From contig NZ_CP029985.1 of the NCBI RefSeq assembly GCF_003355005.1, positions 1,541,001 to 1,605,000 of the forward strand: a stretch of 64,000 nt of DNA, read 5' to 3'. Under the pieces are notes generated by a model, which searched no databases, had not been told where the DNA came from, and saw nothing but the letters and a program-made list of their open reading frames with translations. Position 1 is the first letter of the stretch, and each line of letters begins with the position of its first letter. Of this stretch, positions 41,609-49,863 are shown piece after piece. This DNA comes from Sphingomonas sp. FARSPH. Lineage in GTDB: Bacteria > Pseudomonadota > Alphaproteobacteria > Sphingomonadales > Sphingomonadaceae. Position numbers and translations under genes: made by a program.

Positions 41609-42588
41609 CGAGCCAGCTGACCCGCCCCCCGACCCCGCCCGCCGAATGGGCACCGCACAAGGCGGTGTGGATCGGTTTTCCCAGCCACGCCGAGCTGTGG
41701 GCCGAGGATCTCGAGCCGGCGCGCGCCGAGGTCGTCGCCTTCGCGCGCGCCGTCCATGCCGACGGCCGCGGTGAAAAGGTGATCCTCGTCGCCGCCGATG
41801 CGGAGGCGGGGATGGCGGCGGAGCGGATGGCGCCCTTCGCCGATGTCGTGGTGGAGCCGTTCGGCGACATCTGGCTGCGCGACACCGCGCCGATCCTGCT
41901 GAATAACGGCGAGGCGGCCGATTTCGATTTCAACGGCTGGGGCGGGAAATACGATCTGCCCGGCGACGATTCGATCGGGCTCCGGCTCGGCCAGTCGATC
42001 GGCGCGAAGGTCGGCTATTGCAACTGGGTGCTCGAAGGCGGCGCGATCGACGGCGACGGCGCGGGCACGGTGGTGACGACCGAGCAATGCCTGCTCAACC
42101 CCAATCGCAACCCGGCGATGACCAAGGCGGACATCGAGGCACGGCTGCGCGACGACCTGGGCTTTACGCGCGTCGTCTGGCTGGGTGACGGCCTGCTCAA
42201 CGACCACACCGACGGCCATGTCGACAATCTCGCCCGCTTCGTCGGCGAGGGCCGCGTCGCCCTGCCGAAGGCGGCGGAGAACGACCCCAATTGGCAGGTC
42301 TTCCAGCATGCCGAGCGCGATTGCCGCGCCGCGGGACTGGAGGTCGTGCTGATCCCCTCGCCCGGCCGCGTGCTGCGCGACGAGGAGGTCGTGCCGGCGA
42401 GCTACATGAACTTCTACATCGGCAATGCCGCGGTCGTCGTGCCGCTTTACGGCAGCGAGAACGATCAGGCTGCGGTGCGGGCGATCCAGGCGATCTTTCC
42501 GGATCGCGCGGTCGTCGGCCTGCGCGCCGATCATATCCTGACCGGCGGTGGCAGCTTCCACTGCATCAGCCAGCAGATTCCGGCGTGA
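41605..42588 (+). CDS. aguA: Agmatine deiminase
   Basis: The 327-residue protein belongs to the porphyromonas-type peptidyl-arginine deiminase family. Active-site residues are in GDIWLRDTAPILL (Asp), EGGAIDGDGAG (Glu), LNDHTDGHVDNLARFV (His) and GGGSFHCISQQ (catalytic Cys). It turns agmatine into N-carbamoylputrescine. The start is GTG 41605, in a GTGA overlap with the M28 peptidase stop. Its pathway partner aguB lies 1.5 kb downstream, with two membrane genes between. Confidence 0.95.
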   Translation: MTSQLTRPPTPPAEWAPHKAVWIGFPSHAELWAEDLEPARAEVVAFARAVHADGRGEKVILVAADAEAGMAAERMAPFADVVVEPFGDIWLRDTAPILLNNGEAADFDFNGWGGKYDLPGDDSIGLRLGQSIGAKVGYCNWVLEGGAIDGDGAGTVVTTEQCLLNPNRNPAMTKADIEARLRDDLGFTRVVWLGDGLLNDHTDGHVDNLARFVGEGRVALPKAAENDPNWQVFQHAERDCRAAGLEVVLIPSPGRVLRDEEVVPASYMNFYIGNAAVVVPLYGSENDQAAVRAIQAIFPDRAVVGLRADHILTGGGSFHCISQQIPA

Positions 42589-42648
42589 TGGACGCGGCGC
42601 CGCCACGGCCGTAATCCGAAGACACGAAAAAAAACCGGGGAGCGGACG

Positions 42649-43668
42649 ATGCGTACAGCGATCACGACGTCCAGTCATCGCGAGCCGCGTCGCCTGGTGC
42701 TCGGCACGATGCTGCCCGTCGCGGCGATCTGGGGAAGCGCGCTGGCGGTGCGCAGCGCGCTCGCGCTCGAACATCCTCGCATCGCCGCGCTGGTGTTTCT
42801 TTGGATCGCCTGCGACGCGTTGACGCTCGGGCTGCTCGCCCACTACCGTCGGCCGTTGCCGCGGCAGGTGCTGGCGACGCTCGCCGGCGGCGTCTTTGCA
42901 GCCTGGATGCTGTCGCCGGCGCCGCTGCGGGAGGCGGTGAGCGCGATGCCGTGGCTCGCCGCGGCGATGCTGGCGGTCGTCGCGCTGCACGTCGGCGTCC
43001 GGCTGGTCCGCGCGGGCGCGCTGTTGCCGAACGCCGATCTGCGCCGGACGGAGGGGTGGCGCCTCTTGCTGGGGGAGATGCTGCCGATGTCGGTCGCGCG
43101 CGTGCTGGTTGCGCAGGTCGGTCTGCTGCACCTCGCCCTGTTCCGCTGGAACGCGCCGGCGGACGTCCCTGCAGAGGCGCGCGGCTTCGCCTATCACCGC
43201 CAGCTCGCGCCGATGATGATCGCATTGACGTTGCTGTCGGTGATCGAGATCGGCGTTACGCATCTTGTGGTTCGCCATTGGAGTCACCTGGCCGCAACGA
43301 TCATGGCCGTCGTCGGCGGATGGTCGCTGCTCTACCTCATCGGCCTCATCAAGTCGCTGCGGCTGCGGCCGGTGCTGCTGACGCCGACGGGCGTCCATCT
43401 GCGCGTCGGTATGCTGGTCGATCGCCTGGTGCCCTATGCGGACATCGCCCGGATCGAGGCGGAGCCTGCGGGCGACCGCGTCCGCGCTGCCGATACGCTC
43501 AACGTCGGCCTGCTCGCCTGGCCCAATCTGATGGTGCATCTGCGCCAGCCGGTGCCGCGACGCGGACTGTTCGGTCCCCGGCCGCCGCTCGCTGCCATCG
43601 CCTTCCGCCTTGACGATCCCGCGCCATTCGTGCGGCTGCTGCGCTGGCGACTGGGGCAGGCGGCGTGA
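42649..43668 (+). CDS. Polytopic membrane protein with a C-terminal PH-like part, unknown
   Basis: The 339-residue protein has about seven to eight transmembrane segments (VLGTMLPVAAIWGSALAVRS, WIACDALTLGLLAHY, MPWLAAAMLAVVALHVGVRL, MIALTLLSVIEIGVTHLVVR, VVGGWSLLYLIGLIKSL). A soluble end follows (LTPTGVHLRVGMLVDRLVPY and ADIARIEAEPAG) that looks like a bacterial PH/DUF domain reading a membrane-near site. No family could be named. It sits between aguA and aguB, so a link with polyamine transport or stress is a weak inference. ATG 42649 has ggggagcgg as ribosome site. Confidence 0.65.
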   Translation: MRTAITTSSHREPRRLVLGTMLPVAAIWGSALAVRSALALEHPRIAALVFLWIACDALTLGLLAHYRRPLPRQVLATLAGGVFAAWMLSPAPLREAVSAMPWLAAAMLAVVALHVGVRLVRAGALLPNADLRRTEGWRLLLGEMLPMSVARVLVAQVGLLHLALFRWNAPADVPAEARGFAYHRQLAPMMIALTLLSVIEIGVTHLVVRHWSHLAATIMAVVGGWSLLYLIGLIKSLRLRPVLLTPTGVHLRVGMLVDRLVPYADIARIEAEPAGDRVRAADTLNVGLLAWPNLMVHLRQPVPRRGLFGPRPPLAAIAFRLDDPAPFVRLLRWRLGQAA

Positions 43669-43687
43669 CGCGCCCCGGCGGGCGGCG

Positions 43688-44038
43688 ATGCTCGCGCTGA
43701 TCGTCCGCGCCCTGCTGTCGGGGCTCATCGTCGCGCTGGTCGCGACGATTGCCCGGCGCAGCCCGGCGGCGGGGGCGCTCGTCGCCTCGCTGCCGCTCGT
43801 CTCGGTGCTCGGCATGATCTGGCTATGGCACGACACGCGCGATCCCGTGCGGCTCGCGGATCACGCGCAGGCGACCTTGTGGTACGTATTGCCGTCGCTG
43901 CCCATGTTTCTCGTCATCCCGGCGCTGCTCCGCCACGGCGTCGGCTTCTGGCCGGCGCTCGGGGGTGGTTGCGCTGTCACGGTAGCGCTCTATCTCGCCA
44001 CCGTCGCGATCGCCGCGCGATTCGGCGTTACGCTTTAG
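43688..44038 (+). CDS. DUF3147 family small membrane protein
   Basis: The 116-residue product has four helices: MLALIVRALLSGLIVALVAT, GALVASLPLVSVLGMIWLWH, TLWYVLPSLPMFLVIPALLR, and a C-terminal one. The pattern SGLIVALVATIARRSPAAG matches DUF3147 of unknown function. It starts 20 bases after the preceding membrane gene and ends 8 bases before aguB, so it belongs to the agu operon. Confidence 0.8.
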   Translation: MLALIVRALLSGLIVALVATIARRSPAAGALVASLPLVSVLGMIWLWHDTRDPVRLADHAQATLWYVLPSLPMFLVIPALLRHGVGFWPALGGGCAVTVALYLATVAIAARFGVTL

Positions 44039-44046
44039 GACCTGCC

Positions 44047-44907
44047 ATGACCGAAATTACCGTCGCCGCGCTGCAGCTGGCGTTTTCGAACGACATCGAC
44101 GCGAACCTCGCCAACGTGTCGCGTTTGGTGCGCGAGGCGGCGGGGCAGGGTGCACAGGTGATCCTGCCGCCCGAACTCTTCGAGGGGGAATATTTCTGCC
44201 GTGTCGAGGACGAGGGGCTGTTCGCCAATGCCGCGCCGGTCCACGCGCACAAGGCGGTGCTGGCGATGCAGGCGCTGGCCAAGGACCTCGGCGTCACCAT
44301 CCCCACCAGCTTCTTCGAGGCGGACGGGCCGCATTATTACAACAGCCTGGCGATGATCGGCCCCGACGGCGGCGTGCAGGGCGTCTATCGCAAGAGCCAT
44401 ATCCCCGACGGCCCAGGGTACGAGGAGAAGTTCTATTTCCGCCCCGGCAACACCGGGTTCAAGGTATGGCCGGCGCCGCCGCAGGCGCCCGGCTGGACGC
44501 TCGGCGTCGGCGTCTGCTGGGACCAATGGTATCCCGAGACGGCACGCGCGCTCATGCTGATGGGTGCGGAGTTGCTCTTCTACCCGACCGCGATCGGCAG
44601 CGAGCCGCATGACACCAGCCTCGACACCGCGCGGCTGTGGCGGCGCGCGATGGTGGGCCATGCGGTCAGCAACGTTGTGCCGATCGTCGCGGCGAACCGT
44701 GTCGGCGTCGAACACGACCAGACCTTCTACGGCACCAGCTTCATCGCCGACGAGCGCGGTGATATCCTCGCCGAACTCGACCGCGAGGAAGAGGGCGTGA
44801 TCGTCGCGACGCTTGATCTCGCCAGGATCAAGCGCCACCGTGCCGCCTTCGGTTTCTTTCGCGATCGACGGCCGGATTTGTACGGGCGTCTCGTCCAGGA
44901 CATCTGA
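44047..44907 (+). CDS. aguB: N-carbamoylputrescine amidase
   Basis: The 286-residue nitrilase-superfamily enzyme has the catalytic triad: Glu in VILPPELFEGEYFC, Lys in GVYRKSHIPDGPGYEEKFYF and Cys in GVGVCWDQWYPETAR. It hydrolyses N-carbamoylputrescine to putrescine, carbon dioxide and ammonia, completing the agmatine route started by AguA. Start ATG 44047 follows the DUF3147 stop by 8 bases. It faces the convergent uracil-DNA glycosylase gene, whose stop is 3 bases away. Confidence 0.95.
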   Translation: MTEITVAALQLAFSNDIDANLANVSRLVREAAGQGAQVILPPELFEGEYFCRVEDEGLFANAAPVHAHKAVLAMQALAKDLGVTIPTSFFEADGPHYYNSLAMIGPDGGVQGVYRKSHIPDGPGYEEKFYFRPGNTGFKVWPAPPQAPGWTLGVGVCWDQWYPETARALMLMGAELLFYPTAIGSEPHDTSLDTARLWRRAMVGHAVSNVVPIVAANRVGVEHDQTFYGTSFIADERGDILAELDREEEGVIVATLDLARIKRHRAAFGFFRDRRPDLYGRLVQDI

Positions 44908-44910
44908 GCC

Positions 44911-45609
44911 TCAGGCCGCGTCCAGTTCCACCGCGCGTGCGAAGACGGCGGCGAACATCGCAGGGGTCAGGCGGCCGGTGTTCTGGTTGTAGCGCGAGCA
45001 GTGATAACTATCGAGGACGATGCGCCCGTCGGGCATGCGATGCTCGGCGCCGTGCGCGAAGCGCGCCTTGGGCAGCTTGCCGCCCATCGCCTTGACCGCC
45101 GACTGGTGCGCGATCTGGCCGAGCGCGACGACGACGCGCAGCTTGGGCAGCGCGGCGAGCTCCGTCTCCAGGAACGGGCGGCAGGTGCGGATCTCGTCGG
45201 GTGTCGGCTTGTTTTCGGGCGGCAGGCATTTGACCGCGTTGAGAATGATCGCGCCCTTGAGGTACAGCGCCTCGTCCGCCTTGCCAGTATAGGTCCCCTC
45301 TGCAAGCCCCGCGGCGGTCAGCGTGTCGAACAGCAGCGGCCCCGACCGGTCGCCGGTGAAGGGCCGACCGGTGCGGTTCGCGCCCTGGCGCCCTGGCGCG
45401 AGGCCGACGATTGCCAGCCATGCGTCGGGATCGCCGAAGGCGGGGACGGGGGCGTTCCACCATTGCGGCAGTTCGGCGCGCAGCGCCTCGCGCACCGCGA
45501 CGAGGCGCGGGCACAGCGGGCAGTCGCGCGGCGGCGCGATGGCGAGCAACGGAGCGAAGGGGAGCGGCGCAGGGGTCGCGGCGTCGTGCATCGTGTTTTC
45601 CAAAGACAT
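44911..45609 (-). CDS. Type-5 (UDGb) uracil-DNA glycosylase
   Basis: The 232-residue protein has UDGb signatures: GLAPGRQGANRTGRPFTGD as motif A and SYHCSRYNQNTGRLTP as motif B. Four Cys (CPLCPRLV near the N-terminus and AVKCLPPENKPTP with RTCRPFL) should bind a 4Fe-4S cluster. UDGb removes uracil and other deaminated bases. The start is uncertain: ATG 45609 gives MSLENTMHDA, and a second ATG at 45591 follows tttggaaaac. It is divergent from folK with 23 bases between. Confidence 0.9.
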   Translation of the reverse strand: MSLENTMHDAATPAPLPFAPLLAIAPPRDCPLCPRLVAVREALRAELPQWWNAPVPAFGDPDAWLAIVGLAPGRQGANRTGRPFTGDRSGPLLFDTLTAAGLAEGTYTGKADEALYLKGAIILNAVKCLPPENKPTPDEIRTCRPFLETELAALPKLRVVVALGQIAHQSAVKAMGGKLPKARFAHGAEHRMPDGRIVLDSYHCSRYNQNTGRLTPAMFAAVFARAVELDAA

Positions 45610-45632
45610 GGCGCCTGCGTTAGGGGGGGCGG

Positions 45633-46115
45633 ATGGCGACGACAATCTATGCGATCGGCCTCGGCTCCAACCGGCGCGGGCGACATGGCGGCCCCGCGGC
45701 GGAGGTGCGCGCCGCGCTCGCCGCGCTCGGCGATGTGATCGCGGCCTCGCCGATCGTCGCGACGCCGCCGCTCGGCCCGTCGATCCGCCGCTTCGCCAAC
45801 GCCGCCGCGCTGATCGAGAGCGCCGAGACGCCGCCGCACTTGCTCGCGCGGCTGAAGCGGATCGAGGCGGCGTTCGGCCGGCGGCGCGGCCGGCGCTGGG
45901 GCGCGCGGGTGATCGATCTCGATATCCTGCTCTGGTCGGGCGGCCGCTGGCGCGACGCGCGGCTGACCGTGCCGCATGTCGCCTTGGCGCAGCGCGCGTT
46001 CGTAATCGTGCCGCTGGTGCGGATCGCGCCCGGATGGCGCGATCCCGTCAGCGGGCGCACGATCCGCCAGCTGGCAGCGCGGATCGATGCGCCCCGCCCG
46101 CGCCGGAAGGATTGA
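45633..46115 (+). CDS. folK: 2-amino-4-hydroxy-6-hydroxymethyldihydropteridine pyrophosphokinase
   Basis: The 160-residue protein has the HPPK signatures: YAIGLGSNRRG at the N-terminus, FANAAALIESAETPPHLLAR in the middle, and RRWGARVIDLDILLW, where the Asp pair binds magnesium. VPHVALAQRAFVIVPLVRIA closes the domain. It transfers pyrophosphate from ATP to the pterin in folate synthesis. No other folate gene is present here. It is slightly Arg-richer than E. coli FolK, as expected for the GC content. tRNA-Lys follows after 44 bases. Confidence 0.95.
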   Translation: MATTIYAIGLGSNRRGRHGGPAAEVRAALAALGDVIAASPIVATPPLGPSIRRFANAAALIESAETPPHLLARLKRIEAAFGRRRGRRWGARVIDLDILLWSGGRWRDARLTVPHVALAQRAFVIVPLVRIAPGWRDPVSGRTIRQLAARIDAPRPRRKD

Positions 46116-46159
46116 CCCGCGGCGCCCGCGCGCCTAGGCCCCGCTCTCGCCGATGGCAG

Positions 46160-46235
46160 GGGTCCGTAGCTCAGTCGGTAGAGCAAGCGACTTTTAATCG
46201 AGAGGTCCCGGGTTCGAGCCCCGGCGGACCCACCA
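46160..46235 (+). tRNA. tRNA-Lys (anticodon TTT)
   Basis: The 76-nt cloverleaf begins gggtccg and ends cggaccc acca, with encoded CCA. The D-arm has tagctcagtcggtagagc, the anticodon loop cttttaa at 46191-46197 holds TTT at 46193-46195, and the T-arm has gggttcgagcccc. All arms pair well. Confidence 0.98.
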
Positions 46236-46245
46236 TCGGCTTTCC

Positions 46246-47373
46246 CTATCCGCGCGCCGGCGCCGCCGTTGCCAGCAGCCGCGCGTGCTGGCCCGCCAGC
46301 CGCTCGGCCGCCGCGCGGACCGCGGCGTCGCTTTCCGCGCGCTTTCCCCCGCTGTCGTCGAGGAAGACGCGATCGGGATATTTCGCGTCGCGCCGCGCGG
46401 TCGCCGCGAGCGCGGCGCGGTCGCCGTCGTTCAGCGCCAGGCCGAAATGCGGTGCGATCCGTGCCGCGACCGCATCGGGCAGCGCGGTATAGGCGATCGC
46501 CAGCCCGCGCCCTTCCGCGAGCGCGGCGACCGCGGCGTCGTGGAAGGCGGCGAGCACCGCCGCGGCGCGCGCTTCGATCGCGATCGGTATCGGCTCTGCG
46601 GGGCGCAGCGCGGGCGGCATCAGGTCGGGCACCGTCTGCATGCCGGGGCGGCGCCGGTGCGAGACGATGACGTCGGCCGGATCGCGGAACAGATAGACCC
46701 AGGGCACGTCCGGGAACGCCGCGCGCAGCAGCGGAAAGGCTAGGATGTGCCAGCTGTCGAGCTTGACGACGATCCGCCGGCCGGGGGGCGACAGCAGCGC
46801 CAGCATCGTCCGCAGCGTCGCGATACGCGCGTGTTCCGCCCGGTCTGGCGCGGCGAGCACGAGGCGCAGCGCCGCGTCGAATGGATCGGGCTCCGACAAC
46901 ACGGCAACGCCCGGCACGGCACCCAGCATCTGCGCGATCAGCGTCGATCCGCAGCGCGACATGTGGAAGACGAAACCCGCCGGATCGGCCGCGCCATCGG
47001 GCGGCGGCAGATCGGCGAGCCGCGTCACCGGGCGGAGCAGCCGGTTCAGCGGCCGCGCGCGCGCCGCCGCCGCCGAATCGGCGAAGAAACTGTGCCGCAG
47101 CCCGTCCGCGCCGAACCGCGCCCAGGCGATCTCCGCGTCTTCGCCCGCACCCGTCACGCGCGCGGGATGCCAGTGCGGCCCCGGCTGCATGGCGCAGCGT
47201 AGCGGCGGCGGCGTCGCGGAGAGTGCCGCACGCGACAGGGCGATGCCCCAGTCGCGCGCCTGCGCGACGGCGTCGGCGGCGAAGACGTCGGGGTCGACCG
47301 TCCGGTCGAGCCGGTCCTGCGCTTCCTCGTCGTGCAGCAGGCGGCGGCGGAAGGCGTCGCGCGGATCGGTCAT
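46246..47373 (-). CDS. Sulfotransferase family protein
   Basis: The 375-residue protein has a PAPS-binding loop FVFHMSRCGSTLIAQML (about residues 134-150) and a second PAPS element VYLFRDPADVIVSHRRRPG. The last part (YPDRVFLDDSGGKR) is helical. It resembles small-molecule sulfotransferases. Its ATG is 56 bases from the divergent Asp/Asn hydroxylase gene, and its stop is 10 bases after the tRNA-Lys end on the other strand. The substrate is unknown. Confidence 0.85.
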   Translation of the reverse strand: MTDPRDAFRRRLLHDEEAQDRLDRTVDPDVFAADAVAQARDWGIALSRAALSATPPPLRCAMQPGPHWHPARVTGAGEDAEIAWARFGADGLRHSFFADSAAAARARPLNRLLRPVTRLADLPPPDGAADPAGFVFHMSRCGSTLIAQMLGAVPGVAVLSEPDPFDAALRLVLAAPDRAEHARIATLRTMLALLSPPGRRIVVKLDSWHILAFPLLRAAFPDVPWVYLFRDPADVIVSHRRRPGMQTVPDLMPPALRPAEPIPIAIEARAAAVLAAFHDAAVAALAEGRGLAIAYTALPDAVAARIAPHFGLALNDGDRAALAATARRDAKYPDRVFLDDSGGKRAESDAAVRAAAERLAGQHARLLATAAPARG

Positions 47374-47429
47374 GGCTTGCGCTTTGCCGGGCGGGCGACG
47401 ACGATGGCGCGCGCCGTCGGGGAGGGACC

Positions 47430-48044
47430 ATGGGCTATCGCGATCGCATTCGACTGCCGCTGCGCTTCGATGCCGACCGTTTGCGCGCCGATTGCGCAAG
47501 CGCGGCGGGCGACGGTTGGACGCCGCATTTCCTGTCGCAGAATTACGATGGCGACTGGAGCGCGCTGCCGCTGCGTGCGCCGCAGGGGGCGGAACATCCG
47601 ATCCTGATGCTGAGCGCGCATCCCGGCACGACCGATTTCGTCGATGCGCCCGCATTGTCGCGCACGCCCTATCTCGCCTGGCTGCTCGCGCAGCTGCATT
47701 GCCCGCTGAAAGTCGTGCGACTGATGCGGCTGACCCCGGGATCGGCGATCCGCCGCCATTGCGACCCCGGGCTGGACGCGGCGGAAGGGGAGGTGCGGTT
47801 GCACGTGCCCATCCAGACCAATGCCGGCGTCCGCTTCCTGCTCAACGATCGCGTCGTGACGATGCGGTCGGGCGAGTTGTGGTATCTGCGCCTCGCCGAT
47901 CCGCATGCGGTGACGAACGACGGGGCGGAGGACCGCATCCACCTGGTCATCGATGCGGCGATGAACGACTGGCTCGATGCGCAGCTGCGTGCGGGCGAGC
48001 GCGCGGTGGCCGATCACGCGAGCGACAGCCGCATCGCGCGATAG
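47430..48044 (+). CDS. Aspartyl/asparaginyl beta-hydroxylase family protein
   Basis: The 204-residue protein has the double-stranded beta-helix of the AspH family (PF05118). RLTPGSAIRRHCDPGLD gives the first iron-binding His (of H-x-D type), LHVPIQTNAGVRFLLND the second beta-sheet, and EDRIHLVIDAAMNDW the last His. 2-Oxoglutarate-dependent hydroxylation of a peptide or small molecule is expected. It is divergent from the sulfotransferase gene, and the two might modify the same compound. Its 3' end overlaps the convergent GNAT gene by 31 bases. Ribosome site ggaggga. Confidence 0.87.
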   Translation: MGYRDRIRLPLRFDADRLRADCASAAGDGWTPHFLSQNYDGDWSALPLRAPQGAEHPILMLSAHPGTTDFVDAPALSRTPYLAWLLAQLHCPLKVVRLMRLTPGSAIRRHCDPGLDAAEGEVRLHVPIQTNAGVRFLLNDRVVTMRSGELWYLRLADPHAVTNDGAEDRIHLVIDAAMNDWLDAQLRAGERAVADHASDSRIAR

Positions 48045-48556
48045 GGCGCGACCGGATCGTCGCCGGGCACCTCGACATAGCCGCACCGGCGGTACAGCGC
48101 GGCCGCGCGCGAATTATCCATGGCGACGGACAGCGCGATCGCCATCGCGCCCCGTTCGACCGCGACGTCGCGCAGTGCCCGCATCATCGCGCTGCCGATG
48201 CCGCGTCCCCGCCGGTCCGCGTCGATGCCGATGTCGATCACGCGCCACACCGCGTCTGCCGTGGCGAGGCACAGGTGACCGACGCACGCCCGGTCGGCGG
48301 CGTCGATCGTCCAGTGTCGTCCGCCCAGCGCGCGGTAATGATGCCGCTGCGCCTGCCACTGGCCGGCGGCGAGCGCTTCGCACTGCGCCGCATCCCAACC
48401 GAATGCGGCATGGTGCCGCACGCCCTCGATACCCGCGCGAGCGCGATGCGCGGCGATATCCGCATCGTCTTCCGGCCGGATCGCCAGATCGGATCGATAA
48501 TGAAGCAGATTGTCGGTCAGCAGGTGGCCGATCGCGTCGCTATCGCTCTTGTTCAT
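48014..48556 (-). CDS. GNAT family N-acetyltransferase
   Basis: The 180-residue protein has the acetyl-CoA loop DADRRGRGIGSAMMRALRDV (about residues 112-131) and the typical end VAMDNSRAAALYRRCGYVEV. The N-terminal part (DAIGHLLTDNLLHYRSDLAI) is less conserved. The substrate is unknown. ATG 48556 starts 54 bases from the divergent DUF6916 gene. It overlaps the AspH-like gene tail to tail. Confidence 0.88.
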   Translation of the reverse strand: MNKSDSDAIGHLLTDNLLHYRSDLAIRPEDDADIAAHRARAGIEGVRHHAAFGWDAAQCEALAAGQWQAQRHHYRALGGRHWTIDAADRACVGHLCLATADAVWRVIDIGIDADRRGRGIGSAMMRALRDVAVERGAMAIALSVAMDNSRAAALYRRCGYVEVPGDDPVAPYRAMRLSLA

Positions 48557-48610
48557 AGCCGCTCCTGCCCGGCACAAGGCGCATATCCCGTTTGTGGCGA
48601 AAGGATCATC

Positions 48611-48904
48611 GTGCACCTGCTCTGTCCCGAAGATTTCGATGCCTGGGTGGGTCGCCAGGTTCGCGTCGAAACCGTTCCCCAGCCGATCGAGGTGACGCTG
48701 CAGCGCGTCGCGCGCGCGCCGCGGCTGGCGCCCGAGATCGACTTTCGCGAGCCCTTCTCGCTGTTTTTCGAATCGCCGCGCGACGTGATGCTGCTCGACG
48801 GCACCTATCGCTTCGATTGCGGGCAGGGCGGGCCGCACGACATCTACATCACGCAATTGCACCCGACCGCGACGCATCGCGTCTACCAGGCAGTGTTCAA
48901 CTGA
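48611..48904 (+). CDS. DUF6916 family protein
   Basis: The 97-residue protein (GTG start, read as Met: MHLLCPEDFDAWVGRQVRVE, then EIDFREPFSLFFESP, HDIYITQLHPTATHRVYQAV) fits DUF6916, small beta-rich proteins often near tail-collar genes such as the one convergent here. The GTG at 48611 has the strong ribosome site aaagga 6 bases upstream. Function is unknown. Confidence 0.75.
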   Translation: MHLLCPEDFDAWVGRQVRVETVPQPIEVTLQRVARAPRLAPEIDFREPFSLFFESPRDVMLLDGTYRFDCGQGGPHDIYITQLHPTATHRVYQAVFN

Positions 48905-48963
48905 GTCTGCCGCCGCGCTGATGCGCCCGGGCCGTCACCAAACCGCCCGGACGCATGCGCGGA

Positions 48964-49587
48964 TCAATTGCGCGACGGCCAGACGCCCTGAAGCGCGATG
49001 ATCGTCATGATACCGAGATACGGCTGCACCAGGTTGACGGGCTGCGAGCCGCCTGCCGGTTGGACGGCGACGCTGCCCGCCACCGTGCCCGAGACGCTGA
49101 CGCCGCCCAGGTTTACCGCGGTGGCCGTCGAATTCGCCGGCGCATAGAGAACCGGCGTGGCGGTGCCCGCCTGATCCCCGCAATTAGCAAGATAGCCGCC
49201 AGCGACAGGGTCGGACGAGAGATCGAGGCTCGACACGCCGCTCTTCGCCTGAAGCTGGCCGGAAAAGGACGAGCCCGTTGGCGTGAATGCCGCGGTGTGC
49301 GTGTGCATCGGCAGCTGCTGCCCGGTCAGCGTCGTATTCTCGACGCCGCCGATCTGGCCCCAGCTGTATGGCTGCAGCCCCGGTCCCTGGCCGGTGCCGA
49401 CAAACACGCGGCCGCGCGCGTCGGGAAGGCCGAACGTGGTCTGGCCGTTGCCGCCGAATGTAGTGCCGAGCAGCGAGAACAACGCCTGCTGCTGCGCCAG
49501 ATTCATCAATTGCCCGTTGCACTGCGCCCAGCCGCGCGGCGCATAGTTGAATCCGACCTGCATGATCTGGCCGATGAACGGTTCCAT
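48964..49587 (-). CDS. Tail-collar domain protein (microcystin-dependent/tail fiber family)
   Basis: The 207-residue protein starts MEPFIGQIMQVGFNYAPRGW and has the phage tail-collar signature AQCNGQLMNLAQQQALFSLL, GTTFGGNGQTTFGLPDARGR and GLQPYSWGQIGG. The Gly/Ser-rich end (NLVQPYLGIMTIIALQGVWP) is typical of the MdpB-like group, often found as tandem copies outside prophages. Only one copy is present here. No other phage gene is near. It may form a secreted or surface trimer. Confidence 0.88.
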   Translation of the reverse strand: MEPFIGQIMQVGFNYAPRGWAQCNGQLMNLAQQQALFSLLGTTFGGNGQTTFGLPDARGRVFVGTGQGPGLQPYSWGQIGGVENTTLTGQQLPMHTHTAAFTPTGSSFSGQLQAKSGVSSLDLSSDPVAGGYLANCGDQAGTATPVLYAPANSTATAVNLGGVSVSGTVAGSVAVQPAGGSQPVNLVQPYLGIMTIIALQGVWPSRN

Positions 49588-49863
49588 AGGATGCTCCCTC
49601 CCCGTGAATGTACGGTAGCGGCATGATAAACCCGTCGATCCGTCAAGTCATGGGGGAGTTCGACCCAGATTCGATCAATGAATAATCGTTTCGCATCCGA
49701 TCCGTGATTGCGATCGGTCGGCGATGAAAGTGAACAACAACATTCATTATGGATTATTCTGTTACGAGATTCGATGAAATGGGCTTTCCCCGTGCCGGTT
49801 GGTGTGTTGCGCGGGTCGTAAACTTGAAGGTAAGGAAAGGGTAGGGGATCGGGGGGAAGTTAA
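49588..49863. promoter_or_regulatory. AT-rich control region between the collar gene and the giant autotransporter
   Basis: This 276-base stretch is clearly more AT-rich than the rest, above all at 49675-49790 (for example aatgaataatcg, attcattatggattattctg). It holds the promoters of the divergent collar and autotransporter genes. Exact -35 and -10 boxes could not be fixed. Confidence 0.6.

Noticed and set aside
41500..43836. Minus-strand 778-codon frame opposite aguA and the membrane gene
   Set aside because: aguA and the following genes have strong motifs and good ribosome sites; the minus product is Arg/Gln/His-rich noise.
46160..46235. tRNA-linked integration site
   Set aside because: No direct repeat of the tRNA 3' end and no integrase gene are present on either side.
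48964..49587. Prophage remnant suggested by the tail-collar protein
   Set aside because: No capsid, terminase, integrase or lysis gene lies around. The MdpB-like group often occurs outside prophages.
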